Assembly (NCBI GenBank): GCA_023238725.1
Contig: CM041550.1
Coordinates: 21,176,086 to 21,240,085 of the forward strand
Direction of reading: 5' to 3'
Length of the DNA: 64,000 bases
Origin: Scortum barcoo
Lineage: Eukaryota; Chordata; Actinopteri; Centrarchiformes; Terapontidae
Under the pieces are notes generated by a model. It saw only the letters and a program-made list of their open reading frames with translations. It had not been told where the DNA came from and did not search any database. The position numbers and the translations under genes are program-made. Shown here one piece after another: positions 23,701 through 38,500 of the stretch (position 1 is its first letter; the number at the start of each line of letters is the position of its first letter).

Positions 23701-26700
23701 TCCCTGCTCTTTCTTCCTGTCCTAACATTTCTCTGCCATCAAGCTGAAGACAATTTATAAAACCACAGACTGCAGTGCAGGAGCATCCCTGCAGTGTGCA
23801 AACATTTTACCCCCCCCATAACACCCCTGTATGTGACTTTAAATCATCTCTTAAAAAAATAGATCCTTGGTATAAACAACTTTTGAAAGTAAATTTATTG
23901 GTCTGACATATTGTGATATTTTGTAGTAGCAGTCTACAGATCCATGAGGTATGATTGAATTTTTCCTTCATCTTGGCTCAAACATTTGTGTGAGCACTTT
24001 TTCTCAGTTTGTTGCTATATAGTCTGCTTCAGTGACATCCTAATGTCATTTGTTTTCTCATCCATACTCTGTTCTGTTTGTCCTTCATTTTATATTCTGT
24101 TATCATTGCATTATTTTTGGGTTTCGTCCTGCTCTACTGTTTTGCTCACTGCCTCATTCTGTTGTACCATTTTCTATTCTGCTCGATCCTGTTCTCAGTG
24201 TTCTATGATTTTCTGCTCTGCTGTGTTCTTTTCCGTTTTGCTCTGCTGAGCTGGACAGGGCAGCCACACTCCCCTGAGAGAAGCCTCCGGATCTCCGGAA
24301 GCACGCTACCATTATTGCTTCCTGCAGTCAGCAGAGCTTACAAACAGGCAGGAGAGTGTGTGTGTGCGTGTGTGCGTGTGTGTGTGTCTTGACCCTAAAG
24401 CTTCCCTCCGTGGTGGGCTCCTCTGCCTCTCTCAGCTTATTGCAAACACAGACGGTCCCGGAGCCTTCCTGTCTGCACGCAGGAATACACGCCCTTCATA
24501 TAAACACACGTATGAGCGCACCCACTCCAACACACTCAAATACCAACATGCGCACTTTATCTCAACATCAAAATCGGGCTGCGCTTCCCTTCACTGAATC
24601 ATTCACACACACACACACACACAAACAGAAAGACTACAACAAAAGTTATCCGAACGTTACCTACTGAACTATGATTGTCCTCGCATTTCGTATTTTTACT
24701 TCCAGAACAAAAGTCTTCAAAGCAAAAGTTACACAACAGTCAGCGTCCTCTCCCAGTTCGAATAAGGGCCGACTAATGAACTTCTTTTGCCCCATACATT
24801 CCTATTTATACCCCCAATTTCTTCAAAAGAAACAAAAAAAAGACGTGCTATGTGTTTGTTTCTGTCCCTCTGTGTTGCTCTGGAACAATTGAAATGAGAG
24901 GCTAGCAGTTAGGAATCCCAAAGGAACTGCACACCAGCGCTCCGCAGCGTTTCATAAAGCGTAAACTAGGCCACAGACAAACAGGTGGTCAATTACAGAT
25001 GTGTGCCACTATCTGTGTGTGTGTGTTTGCAGACAGCTTGTGACTGCTGTGAGTTTTCATAATAGATGATAGGAGAAAAAAAACAACAACTTTAAAGCCT
25101 TCGTAGATCTTTCTCTCTGCCTGCGTACGACGTTTAAATGAGAAGACGGAGCTAAAACACACTCCATACACAGAGCGGAGGTCTGCGCCGACGACTCAAA
25201 CCTGACCTGACCCAGTGTTGTATCTGAGTATCTCTGCCTTCAGAAGTAAGAGGTACGCTGGGCAAGATCTGCTTACAACCTGGAAGGAAAAATAAACACA
25301 CACACACACACACACACAACATTGTCACCCATCCTCTTTCTACCTGTCACTTATTAACCTTTGCCTGGTTCTCACGGCGTCATCCCACCAAAGTTTCCTG
25401 TCGCACTTTTTTCCTCCACCTCCTCGCCCCTCCTACATCCAGCCCACCCCCGTGATCCCTTTAATTCTACTTATTTTATGTAGGCCAACAGCGGCAGACT
25501 GAGTGCTGTTTCATGTCTGTGTCTGTGTCTGTGTGTGAGAAAGGTCTCAAACAAAGCATTTAAACTGTGTCTGTGCGGGGGGTGTGGGAGCAAGAGGGGG
25601 GTGCCAGGGAAGTTGCAGCTTAAGGAATGTGGGCAGCGAGCGACCTCTGACCTCCTTTAGGGATCGCCATATGTGGCCCCGGCTGATGGTAAAGGCATAC
25701 AGTGCGGCTTGGAATCTGAGCGCTAAGGTTTCTGAATAAAAGAAGAGAGGGGAGGAAAGTAGAGGAGAAAAGACAAGAGCGACATCACAACCCCAACAGC
25801 GCAATAACGATTCTTCTCTGAAGGTCGACGTGATAAAGACATTTTTAAAAACAGCTAAAAAAAAAAATAGCTTTCTTCTATATAAAAAAAGCTAAATCTC
25901 TGATATAATTTTTCTTTCATTTTTTTAGTAAAATTATTTGATGTTGATATTATAGTCAGAATTGTTGGTTCTTTTTTATTCATGTGTTGGTTTGACTAAG
26001 ACCAAGACAGCAGACACAATAACAGCGGTTGGGCTTAAAAGGATTTTGTAGCAGGTCTTTTAGTTCTCACACTTGAAAACCACTGTGAAAGTGTGCAGCG
26101 CGTATGTGCCATCGGGTGGATGACTGCTGTGAGCCAAACTGACAGTATGTGTGGGAGCTGTCTAAAACAGTGCGCTTATTTAGGTGCCATTGTTATAGTT
26201 TGTGAAACTTAAGTGGGCTTAAATGACAAGCCAAGCCACTGTTAAAGTCTTCCCAGTCTAAATCAATCTCCAAAAAAACAATAACAGCCGCTCGAAACCT
26301 GCGCTGTGATCGCACGTTGGAGCTGCTTCTTGGCTCAAGTTTGAATGACTGCACAAGTGCAATTTATGTTTTGTGGTTTCTAAAGTGCGTTTCACCCCAA
26401 ACAAAGAACTGCTCTAAGCAAGTCATTTGTAGTAATTATTATGACGGGAGAAAGACCTCAGATTCTTCACAATTGAGTTACACAGAGCTGCAAACGTCTG
26501 CAAACCGCTGCTTGAACTTCACACAAGCCTTATGGACTAAAAGCCTCTTTGAGCACTTGAATGAAAAGCTGAAAAGCCTGAGTGAGCCGGCCTGACTGCG
26601 CTGATTAGAAAAACTAGACAGTCCGATCTGGTACTGAGCTGCTCATAGCCCTTCAGTTTTTATGTCAACATAATGAAAAGGTGCTACTACAGTGCATACT

Positions 26701-29700
26701 CCCGAGCATTTTGAATATTGAGAGTCTTCGAATGGTGAGCGTTTGCCACTTCCTACTTTTGAAAGAAGCCGTGAGATTGGCGGTCTTACTGCAAACCACT
26801 AGATGTGTAGATCTAGCCGTCACTAGATGTTACTAATGATTCTTATTTAACAGAAATACAACTCAAATTAAACTGCATATTTTTTTAATCGTCAAAAAGT
26901 TGTGTTTTAAGAGTTTCGTCATTTTACATAAAGCTGCTCAAACTTTCACCATTCTCTCATTAGATAATGCTGAATAACAGCCTGAGACACAACACAAAAA
27001 GAGTCACAGGCTCTAAACAACAACAACCCACACCAGCTTTCTAGCTATTGTCTCATTATCTACACACAAAGACGGGTGTCTTATTTGACACTTAAGCTGA
27101 AGACACTTTGACAGATCTGTGACTGCAAAAAGGAACGCCTTGTGACTTCAGTTAGAGTCCACAATGTAAACAAAACTGCGTGCAATAAAAACTCTGCAAA
27201 GTCCATTTAAGATGGTCTGTCCCATTTGCATTTTTGTACATTTGTTTTGCAGCAGATGAGCAATGTGAGAAAAGAGAGTTGTGTGTCAGTCAGCGTATCC
27301 TGTGTTAAACACCTCCCGCCACTTCTGATTATGACGTCTGTCCTCCAATAACTCTGAAGAGCCATTCCAGTTCAACCATACACATTTATTTTTCATGTAT
27401 TCTCAGCAACTTTAACTGCTGTTGAATTTTGGTCTGTCAGTGTCAAAATGTTTTTTTTTTTGTACAAGAAGTCAAAAACAGATGAATAAAAGCAAGTCAG
27501 AATGAGTTTGTATAAGACCTCAGTGGAAAATAAAAATGTCCACTATTAAACTTGTGTATTAAACAGAGTTTAAACATTCACTGAGCAGGCTGGTTTTAGG
27601 CTGGTAGCTAAAAGCTTTAGATAGTCATTTTCATTAGTTTGCAGTTTGGCAAACTCTTGTTTCTCTTTCCACTGTGTCGGTCCACTGGGTTTCCTGTGGT
27701 TTTTACAGAAGCTCAGCACCACTGCAAGTAAACACACCGACAGTAAACATCCAACTGAATGCCACAAAGGTCAAACTGGGTGAGTCAATCAGTGAGCTAC
27801 AAAGTTAAGTTGGTTAGTAAAGTTGAAGTCAAGATAGGTGGGATATGTGGATAAAAATCTATTACATTACATTAAACTGCGGTTCTTTCCTGACTTTTTT
27901 TTTATGTTAACGCCCCTTACTTGATGTTACTCTAAAAACAAAAAGCTTTCCCTCCTCTTAGATATTCAAAATACAAAAAATGCAAAATGAATGGCACGTT
28001 CCTCTTCACCCATGTTGATAACTTCATTCTCAGAGGAGCACGCTTTGCTTCTTTACACCAGATTTTTATTTCAACTTCTCATAGCACGGGTGGAACTAAT
28101 AACATTGACGAAGGCTCTGGCCTAAGCGATTAATTATGTTATTAGTAAAACCTGTGTTTGACAAGGCACAATGTGCGTGTGTGAAAGAGGTCGACACAAC
28201 CGGAGATGTAAAAAGGATGGCAACGGCGCGGTCCAAGACGCATTTAATCCAAACCTACTGGCACACCCTGACTGTCTGAAATGAAGAGATCTAAACACAG
28301 GCATCAGAACCGCTTTTGACTGGACGACAACAAGAAAGAGGCCCCGCCGCACTTTCCTTGATCGTTCTCCTTTCCTCCTCTGTTTTTCTTCCTCCTGTCT
28401 ATTAACTGTCAGTGTGGCCTGTGAGTCCATTATGCAAATTACAGTGATCAGTGCCAAGGAGCAGCCATTTACTCATTTGCTTTCACCCAGAGCCATTCGT
28501 AAAACCTAACACCTGTCACAGAGATCCCTTACTTAATCAAAGAGACGGATAATGGAGAGTGACAGCCATCATGGGTTTTTTTTTTTTTTTTTTTTAAATC
28601 AGTCACCAGTGCGCTTAGCTCCTCTGCATCTCTGCATGCATCTCACATCACCTGACCATTGTAATATCCTTCATCAGCCAATCCTCATCCACCTCTCCTC
28701 ACCCTTATTAGTTTCTGTGTTCTTCCACTCCGATCTGATCTCCTGTACGCTCCTTTTTTTTTCCTCCTTTACACCTGCTTGTTAGCTCGTTTTCTCTTTT
28801 CATCTTACTCCCACCTTCTTAGCTGTGTCCCCCCATCTCTATAGAGGCACCTCTGCTCCGCCGCTGCAGCCGTCAGGCTCCTTTTTCCCTCTTAACCTTG
28901 CTAACATGTAATTTCTGCAGGCAAGGAGCCGAAAGTGAATGCACAGGAATATTTCTCCTGCCCTCAAACAGATTAACTACGACTTATCTCCCTGCTGAGA
29001 TGTAACATTCTGCAGAACAAAGGTCGGTATGAGTTTGTTGAGGAGTTGTGTTGTGTTGTGGCTGCAAAATAATCCAGGTGGTCGTGTTGAGAGAGAAACC
29101 TCCACACTCTTCTTATATAACTTCTTCTATTGAAACACAATCTGACAAGTACACACTTCCTCTGATCAATGCGACTTCCAGACCCTGGCCCCCATTAACA
29201 TAAACATGTTAACGCTCAGCTCATTACATCAAACGCTGTATGACACGCACACACAGGTTTTTCCACAGGGCTTGTGACGACACATGCTGACTTCACCTGA
29301 TGCTCTGAATTTACATATAGCACAAATGTCACCACGGTGGTTGGCTAGCAGTAGATGAGATGGCGCGCACTTTTAGGTTTCCTGTTTTCAGCTAACGCCG
29401 CGAGCAAGAACGCGCCGGTCCTCCACTGACAGCAACACACAACAAAAATATGTATTAACATAGAAAATGAAATGACTTTGTGGTGCCATGTAAATGTTTC
29501 TCTGGCCCAACCACACATCTGCCTCAACGCAGACCACCAGATTATGATTGGCTTTTTTTTTCCCCTCATGATCTCCAGCAGCAGTAGTTTCACACAGCTG
29601 TTACATTTAACATTATTTATTTACAACCGTACCCTACAAAGAGAGCTCTAGAAAAAAAATGATCTAACTCACGGCACACAGTTCTGCTTTTGCATTTCTC

Positions 29701-32305
29701 TGAATGATCTTATTCTAGTGAACAGGTATCAAAGCTGTAGCTGTAGGGGGGGGGGGGAATATTTGCGACGGGGGCTTTTAAATTACCTTTGTTCCTTTAA
29801 GATGCAGGGTAAGAAAAAAGCAGTGTAACCTTAATTAATTAGATGGAGAAGAATAAATACCTAGGTTTGTCAGAGACGGTCATTTTTTTTTTAGCTAAAC
29901 TGAGCGCACAGATTGGAGGTAAATATGAGAAGGGTGGGACAGTGTTACCTAACAAGAGGCCCTCTGCTCTTCAGTAAGTAATGTGGGCGTGCACACACAC
30001 ACACACACACACACAGAAAAACAGAAAGCAGGGAAACAGAGATGCAGGTTTGATTAAAGCAGCACATTCCCCTGATTTTTTCCTTTCCTGCTGACGTCGG
30101 CACCTTTAAATGTTACCAGGGGTCGTGTTCTGAACACGCTGCAGATTTCCCCCCGCATCCACCTCAACCCTGCACATTCCTGTGCAGGGGAGGCCAGGTG
30201 TTCGGCACCGAGCACACCTCGCTCCCCTGCTGCTAGCGGCATAACAGCTCAGCTCCGTGGCTGTGGACTGCAGCCACATTTACACCTGTCACAAGCAATA
30301 ATGCAAGTACATGTGACTGAGCATAGCAGCATGTTGAGACCTGAGCAAGTCAGAACTTTCGTATATTTTCATTCACAATTCTCTATACATTACTATCTTT
30401 CTTTAGATTTTAGTAAGAATGTAAAAATGTCGATATTGTGTATGAAAGCGAGCAATGACCTAAATGTATCACTACATCACAAATGAAACACAAAAAAAAA
30501 AAAAGAAGAAGAATACAAAGGTGGTAATCAAAAAGTATCTAGCAAATTGTTCCCATTATTTATTCATTTATTTATATTTATATTGTAAGTACGCCTTAGA
30601 CTATTTCTGACAGTGACTGGTAGAGGTGATGTAAGATTAATCAGTAAGTATCTTTCTCCCCTCAGAACTTTGTACATGTGGCACACAGTGTTATTCTAAT
30701 TCAGATAAAACGTCCATCTATCTGTAAATTCTTGAACGTCCGCTTCCAGTAAGCGTGTGTTTAACAGTGTGTAGGACCAATAAGCAGTAAGTTAATCAGC
30801 CCCTCTTCATCAGAGTGTAAAAGCCCACTTTGCACCGCACACTGTAAAAGACAAACAGCGTGTCTAAGCAAAGCCAAACATACTCACGTGTGACAGAGCA
30901 TCAATCGCGTCAGTTGTTTATGCCAATAAGAACTATGGGTGTCCACACATAGTTACTTAACGTGGATTTTTGTCGTGGATCAGTCACAATTCTCTACACC
31001 ACAGTCCACTTAAAGTAAAAAAAAAAAAAAAACTCAATTGGTTTGACGTGAGGAAATTTCATTAAATTTCTGCAGGGTAAAAATAAAAAACTACATAACA
31101 GAATTCATGCACATGTGCCCAGCTGTTTCTAAACTGTAGGGGCCGTCACTAGACGACACTGCGTTCAGGCAGCCGGTGTCATCAAACATGCTTGGCAGTC
31201 AAAGTGGGTCGAAGTTCAAACAGACTGGAGTCTGAGCATCGGGGCACAGTCATTTTCTTTGCCTTTTCTTTGAGTCAGGCGCTAACAGTCCGAACATTAA
31301 AAAACAAGACTGGCATTACGCGACATTAAGCGCTTTGATGCTGATCATGTAAAAGCAGTTCAGGCTTTTTCCTGAATGCATCGAGGCGCCCGCACAGGTC
31401 TTGCAGTGAAAGAACTTGATCGCTGTGTATGTAAGTATGAAGCTATTGTAACTCACTGTTCTGCCTTTTAATTCAGTGTGCTGCATCCTTAGGATGTCCC
31501 TGTATTCCTATTCTTAGAAGCTTTAGCTGTTTGCGCCACCATACTCAAACACTAAACCAATCACAAGTCAGTTTCAACCCATATCGTTCAATGCCTGTCT
31601 CCCCTCTCACGACTCAAGCCTTTTTTCTAAGAAGCCTCGGACGTATTCTATTCCTGCTCTTTGCTGAGAAGCAGAATTAGAGTGCTGGTTGACATTTAAA
31701 ATGAGAGATAGGCAGCGGGTAGCTGAGGAAAGAATACTAGGAAAAGGCTTTTATCATCAGCTTAATCCTTTAGAGGCCATACAACAGTCATTTTCCTAGA
31801 AACTCTGCACCTCCTGCTGATGTTTGAGGTTTTACTAAAATGTGTCCATATTATCAATACTGTGTGGTCTCTACAAGGTCAATCGCTCAGTCACTGAAAA
31901 GAGACTGCCTGATCTGTCCGATTAATTTTTCATATTTAACAAAGAATGCCCAAGGTCTCTTTGGAAAAATGACAATACAGCCTAATCTGCAAGGCCTATT
32001 TATACTGTAGATAGATAAACTGTGGAAAAAATGACACAATAGGATACAACAAAAGAGACCTAAAATATGTACACCCAGCAGGGAAAGGAAGAGAGTGTTT
32101 ATATGCCTACCTGGATGCATCTGGAGGGTTCCTCCCTCCTAGAAATGCACAGCATGCTTTGTGAACATAAACACACTCATGTTTGCATTATTGCACAACG
32201 GCCCGATCCTTTCTCCGAAATGTCAGCTGAGAGGTGAACCCACAGACAACCAATGAACTCAGTATAGCTACAGCTTATTACGACTCATGTATAATTCCAT
32301 AATAT

Positions 32306-32562
32306 GATTGATGATGTTCTCTGTACATGTGGCATCTATTGCACATCTGTCCGTCCCAGGGAGAGGGATCCCTCATCTGTGGCTCTTCCTCAGGTTTCTT
32401 CTTTTTCCCATAAAGGGTTTTTTGAAGTTTTTCCTGACCCAAGGTTCGAGGGTCTAAGGACAGAGGGTGTCACAACTGTACAGATTGTAAAGCCTCTCCG
32501 AGGCAAAAACAATGTTTGTGATTTTGGGCTCTAAATAAATAAATTTGAATTTTGAATTTGAA
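32306..32562 (+). mobile_element. Teleost interspersed repeat with TTGAAT-type tail
   Basis: I recognise a widespread fish repeat by its blocks GGGAGAGGGATCCCTC, AGGTTTCTTC, AAAGGGTTTTTTG, GAGGGTCTAAGGACAGAGG and GTAAAGCCTCTCCGAGGCA, ending in AAATAAAT followed by TTGAATTTTGAATTTGAA. It looks like a non-LTR retrotransposon 3' end or SINE. The family name is not certain. Confidence 0.7.
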
Positions 32563-35500
32563 CGCTGCAAGGACAGACAAATTGCTTCTGCCTTTCTGGA
32601 GCATATGAGCAGAAATACAAACGAATATACACATGTATACACATGCAACATGACACGCTAAAACACAGTCTCATTCACACTTTGCCCACACACTCGCACT
32701 CCCGTACATACAAACTCACGCACAACATCTGCTGCTTTAAAACATCTGAAAGCTAAGTGTGCAGGTGCCCTCAGCACAAATGTTCACTTCTGAGGGAAAC
32801 AGTTTGTGCCTTCAGCAGGTTTTACAGTGTACCTGGTGTGGCCTGTGTGTGTGTGTGTGCGCCCACAGTTGGGACATACTGTAGGCTTATAGAGTCTGCT
32901 CGATTTTGCTGATGAAAGGGATTCTGCTTGATGCATAATTCAGGAAACCTGAAGCTCTGCGTTAAGTTTCACTCTCTCTCACGATGACAGAGACAGCATG
33001 GAGTACTGGTGATGTTTTTGGCAATGGTTGAAACATGCTCTCCTGTTGTCACTTGATGTCCTCATGTTTTATGTAGTTTATCATGTTTTATGCACATTGT
33101 TGTTGTTATGTGCTCCATGTCTTTACTTGGCTACAGGACAAATTTCCCCACAGGGATGATAAAGTTTAAGTTGAAATTATGTTGTAATATTGGCCATCTT
33201 CATCATCTATTGGAAACAAACAATGGTCTACATCTGACTTATTTTAAAAAAAGCCTGAGGTCAATGTACGGTTGCTTCTGCTCTGTCCGTCACAAATTCA
33301 ACATGCGTTATGTCTGTCACGTTGCTTTTTATGTCACATTACTCGTCAGACAGCAGCACAGCTTTGACCTTCTATTGCTGCGGTTCACACCCAGAAGTTT
33401 CTGCCCGTGACGACACACAGAGGATGTGGCTAGCAATATTGCGAACGCTTAAGATGGAAGACCTATAAAACAAACACAAAATCAATAAAAGTAATATCCC
33501 TAAGGTGGATTAACCGCAGACTATTTAGCTCCAGAGCTAAAACAGCTGAAGGCTCGGTGCAGCGTGACTTGAGAGGAAGAGGACGAGGCGATTCAAAAGT
33601 GAAGCTGATGATTAAACAGCTTGTTTGAATGTATTACATATCTCATTTAACAAGAAGCATGTGTGTGGGTGAGGTGTTAGGGGATGTCTCTGTACCACTG
33701 GATGTATGAAGAGGTGAAGATGAAGAGATGGAGGTGGGAGGAACACATTGCGGTTGGTAAACAGGGCCAAAACAGGAAAGCGTGGGCCCACCTGACAATC
33801 ACCTCACAGCCTGTACAATGTTTCCACGCTGTAGAAAATAAGGTTAGCTTGCTGTCGAAAAACACTGAGACAGCAATTAGATTTTTTTTTTTTTTTGTCC
33901 GTCCAGAGGTATGATGCAGAAAAAATGAAAAAAAAAAAAAAAGGGTCTGGATTAATCCCTTTCAAGACCACCGATAGCATCACACGATAATACCACGATG
34001 CTCTTGTGATAAACAGCTGATACAAAACTCTCATCATCAAGGCTTTTTAAGTGCTGTTTCATTTCTGCTGCCATCACTCAACACAGAGCGCCGGTAAAGT
34101 GGCAGAAACTGATGGGGCTTTGATACAGAATGAGACGGAGACACGCTGCAAACGGCTTTAAGCAGTCGCGCTCCGTAACATTTCGCATGTCTTCTGTAAA
34201 AATGACATGGGAAATGTACGGAAACTACACGTTCTTTGGAACTCTACAAAAAAAAAAAGATATACATATGTAGGTCAGCACGGGTTACGTATTTGTGGTA
34301 ATGTTACTAAGCAGATGGCATTTCCTCTGCAGCACTGTCCTTGTGCAAAACAACAACCACCAACCAGGTTTCACAACCGTGGGGAAGGACGGTGCTTGAT
34401 TCAGCCCGTTCTGCATTAATCTGATTTCACAAAAGAAGATTAATGCAACCCCAGACCTAAGTGAGGGCTTAAATGAATGAATTAGAAATAATTCAACGTT
34501 GGAGTATTGCTGTTTATTGTATAGAACAGAAATGGACTTCGGCATTGAGAGCAGCCAGGCACGAGGAACAAACAAACACAGGTGCTCACTGACTTTGCGT
34601 GGTTTATATCATTTCTAACATTGTAATGGAAATTTGCACGTATTTGAGCATGTTTATATGAGTCTCTCTAGTTGCTCTAAACACATAAACTCTTGGGATT
34701 GTGTGATATGTTAAACGCAATGCAAAACAATAATGGAAGAGCTAGTTGCCAGTTGCCAAAAAAAAAAAAAAAAAAAAAACCCTATTTGGGATTATTTTGG
34801 TTTTATTTGTGCGGAGGTAACCTAAAAAGGCTGGTGTCTATTGAGAAGTGAGATAATCCCTGACTTTTTCCTTCCTCCCTTTCATTCTTCAAGTGATTTA
34901 AAACATTTTCAGAGCGCCATACCAACTCATGCAAACAGTTGGTACTTTCTGATGCTGAACACACCGAGCCTCTGTAGTACGCGGCTCCAGCAGGCCGATC
35001 CCGGTCAACTGCTGAAGAGGGACGCGCAGAACTAGCCAGGTACGTCAAGACCATAAAAAGAGAAATGACTTTGTTTCCTTTCATTTAGAATACATATTTC
35101 CATCCGCTCTCCTGACTACGAAAGAAATACGCTCTTAATTGCCCAAAAACATCATCCAGCAATGGACTCAGCCAATTGCTGGGAACTGACCTATACACCC
35201 AACCCGATAAGATAAATAAATTAAAAGGCTATTTAAGGTCACACACAGATGTTTTTGATTTCCAGCAGTCACTGGACCAGTTTGGCCAGTTCACATACTT
35301 TATCCAAATGAACACCCTCTCCAGTCAGAACGTAAACTCTGTCTGTGAAATCACTCTAAATGCTTTTTGTCCTGTCACCTTGCTCCTATTGAACACGAGC
35401 ACAGAGCCATCCCATTCATTTCCGACGAGCGTACGTGGCTACGTTTTTCTACAATATCTTTGCTGTAGCTGGAGCTGATCAATGAAAGGGTGCTTTTGCT

Positions 35501-38500
35501 GCGTTCATGTTGCTCTCACGGTCGATCGGGCCCTGCAAAGAATCAATAAACTGCAGTTGTATTGAAACGCAACCGGTCAAAGCGGCCTCAGGGGGGGAGC
35601 CTAACACACTTATAGCCCCTGCTCACAGTGGTAGCTTGGCCGGTGTTAATCAGTCGCCAGGTTAATGCTTGAGCCAGAGGTGCTAAAACATGAGACGATT
35701 CACGGTCTTGTAATTAACGTGTCTTAGATTAAAGTGTCCGAAAAAATGTCATGTATTGTCCTCTTGCTGGTAGCTCCCATGCTGGCATGGAGCAGCCGTG
35801 AGTCAGCCAGAGCCAGCCCCCTGCCTCATGCTGAAATCAGAGAAACCACAAGAATGTAACAGCTTCTGTTATTATCCCTCCCTGCTGCCTCGCCGCCTGA
35901 TAGCCTGTCCCAGAAAATAGCAGCGAGCCTGCCTGTTTCTGTTTCTCTCTCTCTCTCTCACACAATCTTGTTCTCGTGTTCTCTCTGTCCTCTCATTCTC
36001 ATCTCTGACACACACACACAGTTTTTTTTCCTGCTCACACAGATACTGTATATGAGCTCTCACACACACACGGGACCTGACAGTGCAAAATCACATAGAC
36101 TGCAATTTGTTTTTCCTACTGAGAATAGCTGCAAACCCGGGGCCGTCAGACACGTAGAAACATCCAGACAAATGCCCACAGAAAAATACCAAGCCGGTAC
36201 AGTGCTTAACTAGCCAACACACAGAGTGAAATAGATCAATAGACTGAAGAAGAAGTTTCTGCAACTCTTTGCTAGCATGACAAAGAGCTTACAGGGCTCC
36301 GAATGAGTTTTAAATTGTACCCGTCCAATCAACATTCAGTTAAAACACCTTCACCTTTACTAATCAATACTTCGAAATGTAGGTAAAAACAGTTACCAGT
36401 TACTTAAAGCAGCTCAAAGGAACTTTTCACTTTGTGTTGATTTTGGCGGTCCCTGTGGACAAAGGCGGTAGTGTTTCACTTACCACTGACCTTCAGTTAG
36501 CGGCTGAAGCAACCAGTATTCAACCAGAACAAACTCCAGCTCGGTTCAGTCTGATGTTACAGAGAAATCTGACCCAGTGGTAGGCATCAACAGAAATAGC
36601 CAATCTTTTTGCTGCTGGACTTGTTTGCTTATGTAGGTCTTAAAGAGGCATCAGTATTAAATCTTTTTCATAACCAGTTAAAAACTGCACATTTTTATAT
36701 ATACAAGCTCTGTTTAAAGTTCTGTTTAAAATATAGTTTTTAAAGATTTCAACAGAACAAAAAAATATTAAAACTTGCAGCAACAAGTTGTAGGGTACAG
36801 TCTTAAATTACACTCATATAGTTGGATGCTTTTCCCAGTAAGTGCATTCAAAACCCACAGCAACAGAGAGCTTCTTGCATCAAAACGGAGCTGCAGAGAG
36901 CTGTGTGTGTAAATTTCACTTGCATGTTCAGAAAGCCGAGTCCGCGGCTCCTCCGAAACCATTTTGGTGATAACTGTCTGTCCTCTGTAAATTTTCCCTT
37001 CCTTACCACACACACCAAGGACAGACCAGGACAGAGGCTGCTGCAGCTACACATAGCTAATGTTTACTATTTGTTACCTCGATGGGTAAGTGCATTTTTA
37101 TTTAACTCATGTTACATTTCAGCCATCAGCTTAGCCGACTATAGCTACAGGATTAATCAAGCTTATATACTTAAAACCAAGCTAACATACAATAACATTA
37201 TGTGGGCCTCAGCCTGTTTATCTCACCGCAGCTCAAAGATACAGACGCATTAACAAACACAGCAACATAAGATGACGAAGGTTAGCTGACTTTTATGTTG
37301 GGGTTGCCGGTCACGACATAGCCTCGGCATGGGGGTGAGTTCAGCTCCCTACAGTCAAAAATGAAGCATTAAGTTATTCATTTTATTAGATAAACACAGT
37401 GTGTATTATGTGTTTTTCTGTGCTTTATTAAAATTTAGCAGACTATATATCGTGCTGCCACTCTTCAGACCTCCATTGAAGCCCCGTTGTGTAGCTGTAT
37501 CTGTTTAGGTGGTGTGATATCAGTGTCAACAGGTCGCCCAACCCCCACACAAATACATTTTCAAGATCTCTCTCCCTCCAAGTAATCATATTGAATTAAG
37601 ACGAAAAAATAAATGAGTAGTTGCACCGCGAATCGAAATATGGTTGCACAACACAACTAAACGAAGAAAAGCTGAAAGTTGAAAAAGCTGAAGAAAGTTC
37701 GCTTGAGGAAAGGATGGCTCCTATCCTTAGGCTGTGAGTTAAAGCTGAGAAAGGTTAGGCCCAGATGTCAACAAATGAGCACAGGGAGGTACGTGTGAAT
37801 GTGTGTGTGTGTGCTGTTCAGAGTGATTCAAGCTCACGTGGGCAAACACACCCTCCCAAAAAGCATGCCCATCAGCCTCTGCAACCGCATATCTACGCAT
37901 GTTGTCAAACTTTTCCCTCTCGCTTTCCTTACTGCATCGGATCACATGAACAGTGACGACATTTTGTACATTCAGCACCTGTGTAATGACTTTAAACTGA
38001 GGAAATTATGGAGAGACAGATATTACAAACACCTTTGTCTCAAACAAGATGATTATGGAGACAAGAAAGGACAAAAGGAAGCAGAGACGGGATAGTAAAT
38101 AAGCCCGACAGTGGAGAGTAGAAGCAGTAAAAAATAAAAACAGCAGAACTAATGTCCTGTTTTTAGGCTACTCTTTATGTTCTTGTTTGAGTTGGATATG
38201 GAATCCTTTTGCACTTCCTCCACGGATCTCCAAGCAAAATAAGCAGTGAATAAAACAAGGTTTCTCCATATAAACTGTCTAGTGTCACTCAAAAACTCAC
38301 TGCATGTTTAAAAAAGAGGGAAGGAAACTAAAGGAAACATAGTGACCAATGTAAGAGTCCCTTCCTTAGCCGTTCAATAAAGGATGGAACCAAAATGTAA
38401 CTCATTTACTGCCACTAACACTACTGCTCACATTTCAACTCCACCTGAGATCAAAAACTATGAAACCTTGGTCACTCAGGAGGGGGACGCAGCAGAAAAG

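Noticed and set aside
33130..33170. ACAAATTTCCCCACAGGGATGATAAAGTTT resembling a fish LINE 3' tail
   Set aside because: Too short and isolated to call an element; noted only as a likely remnant.
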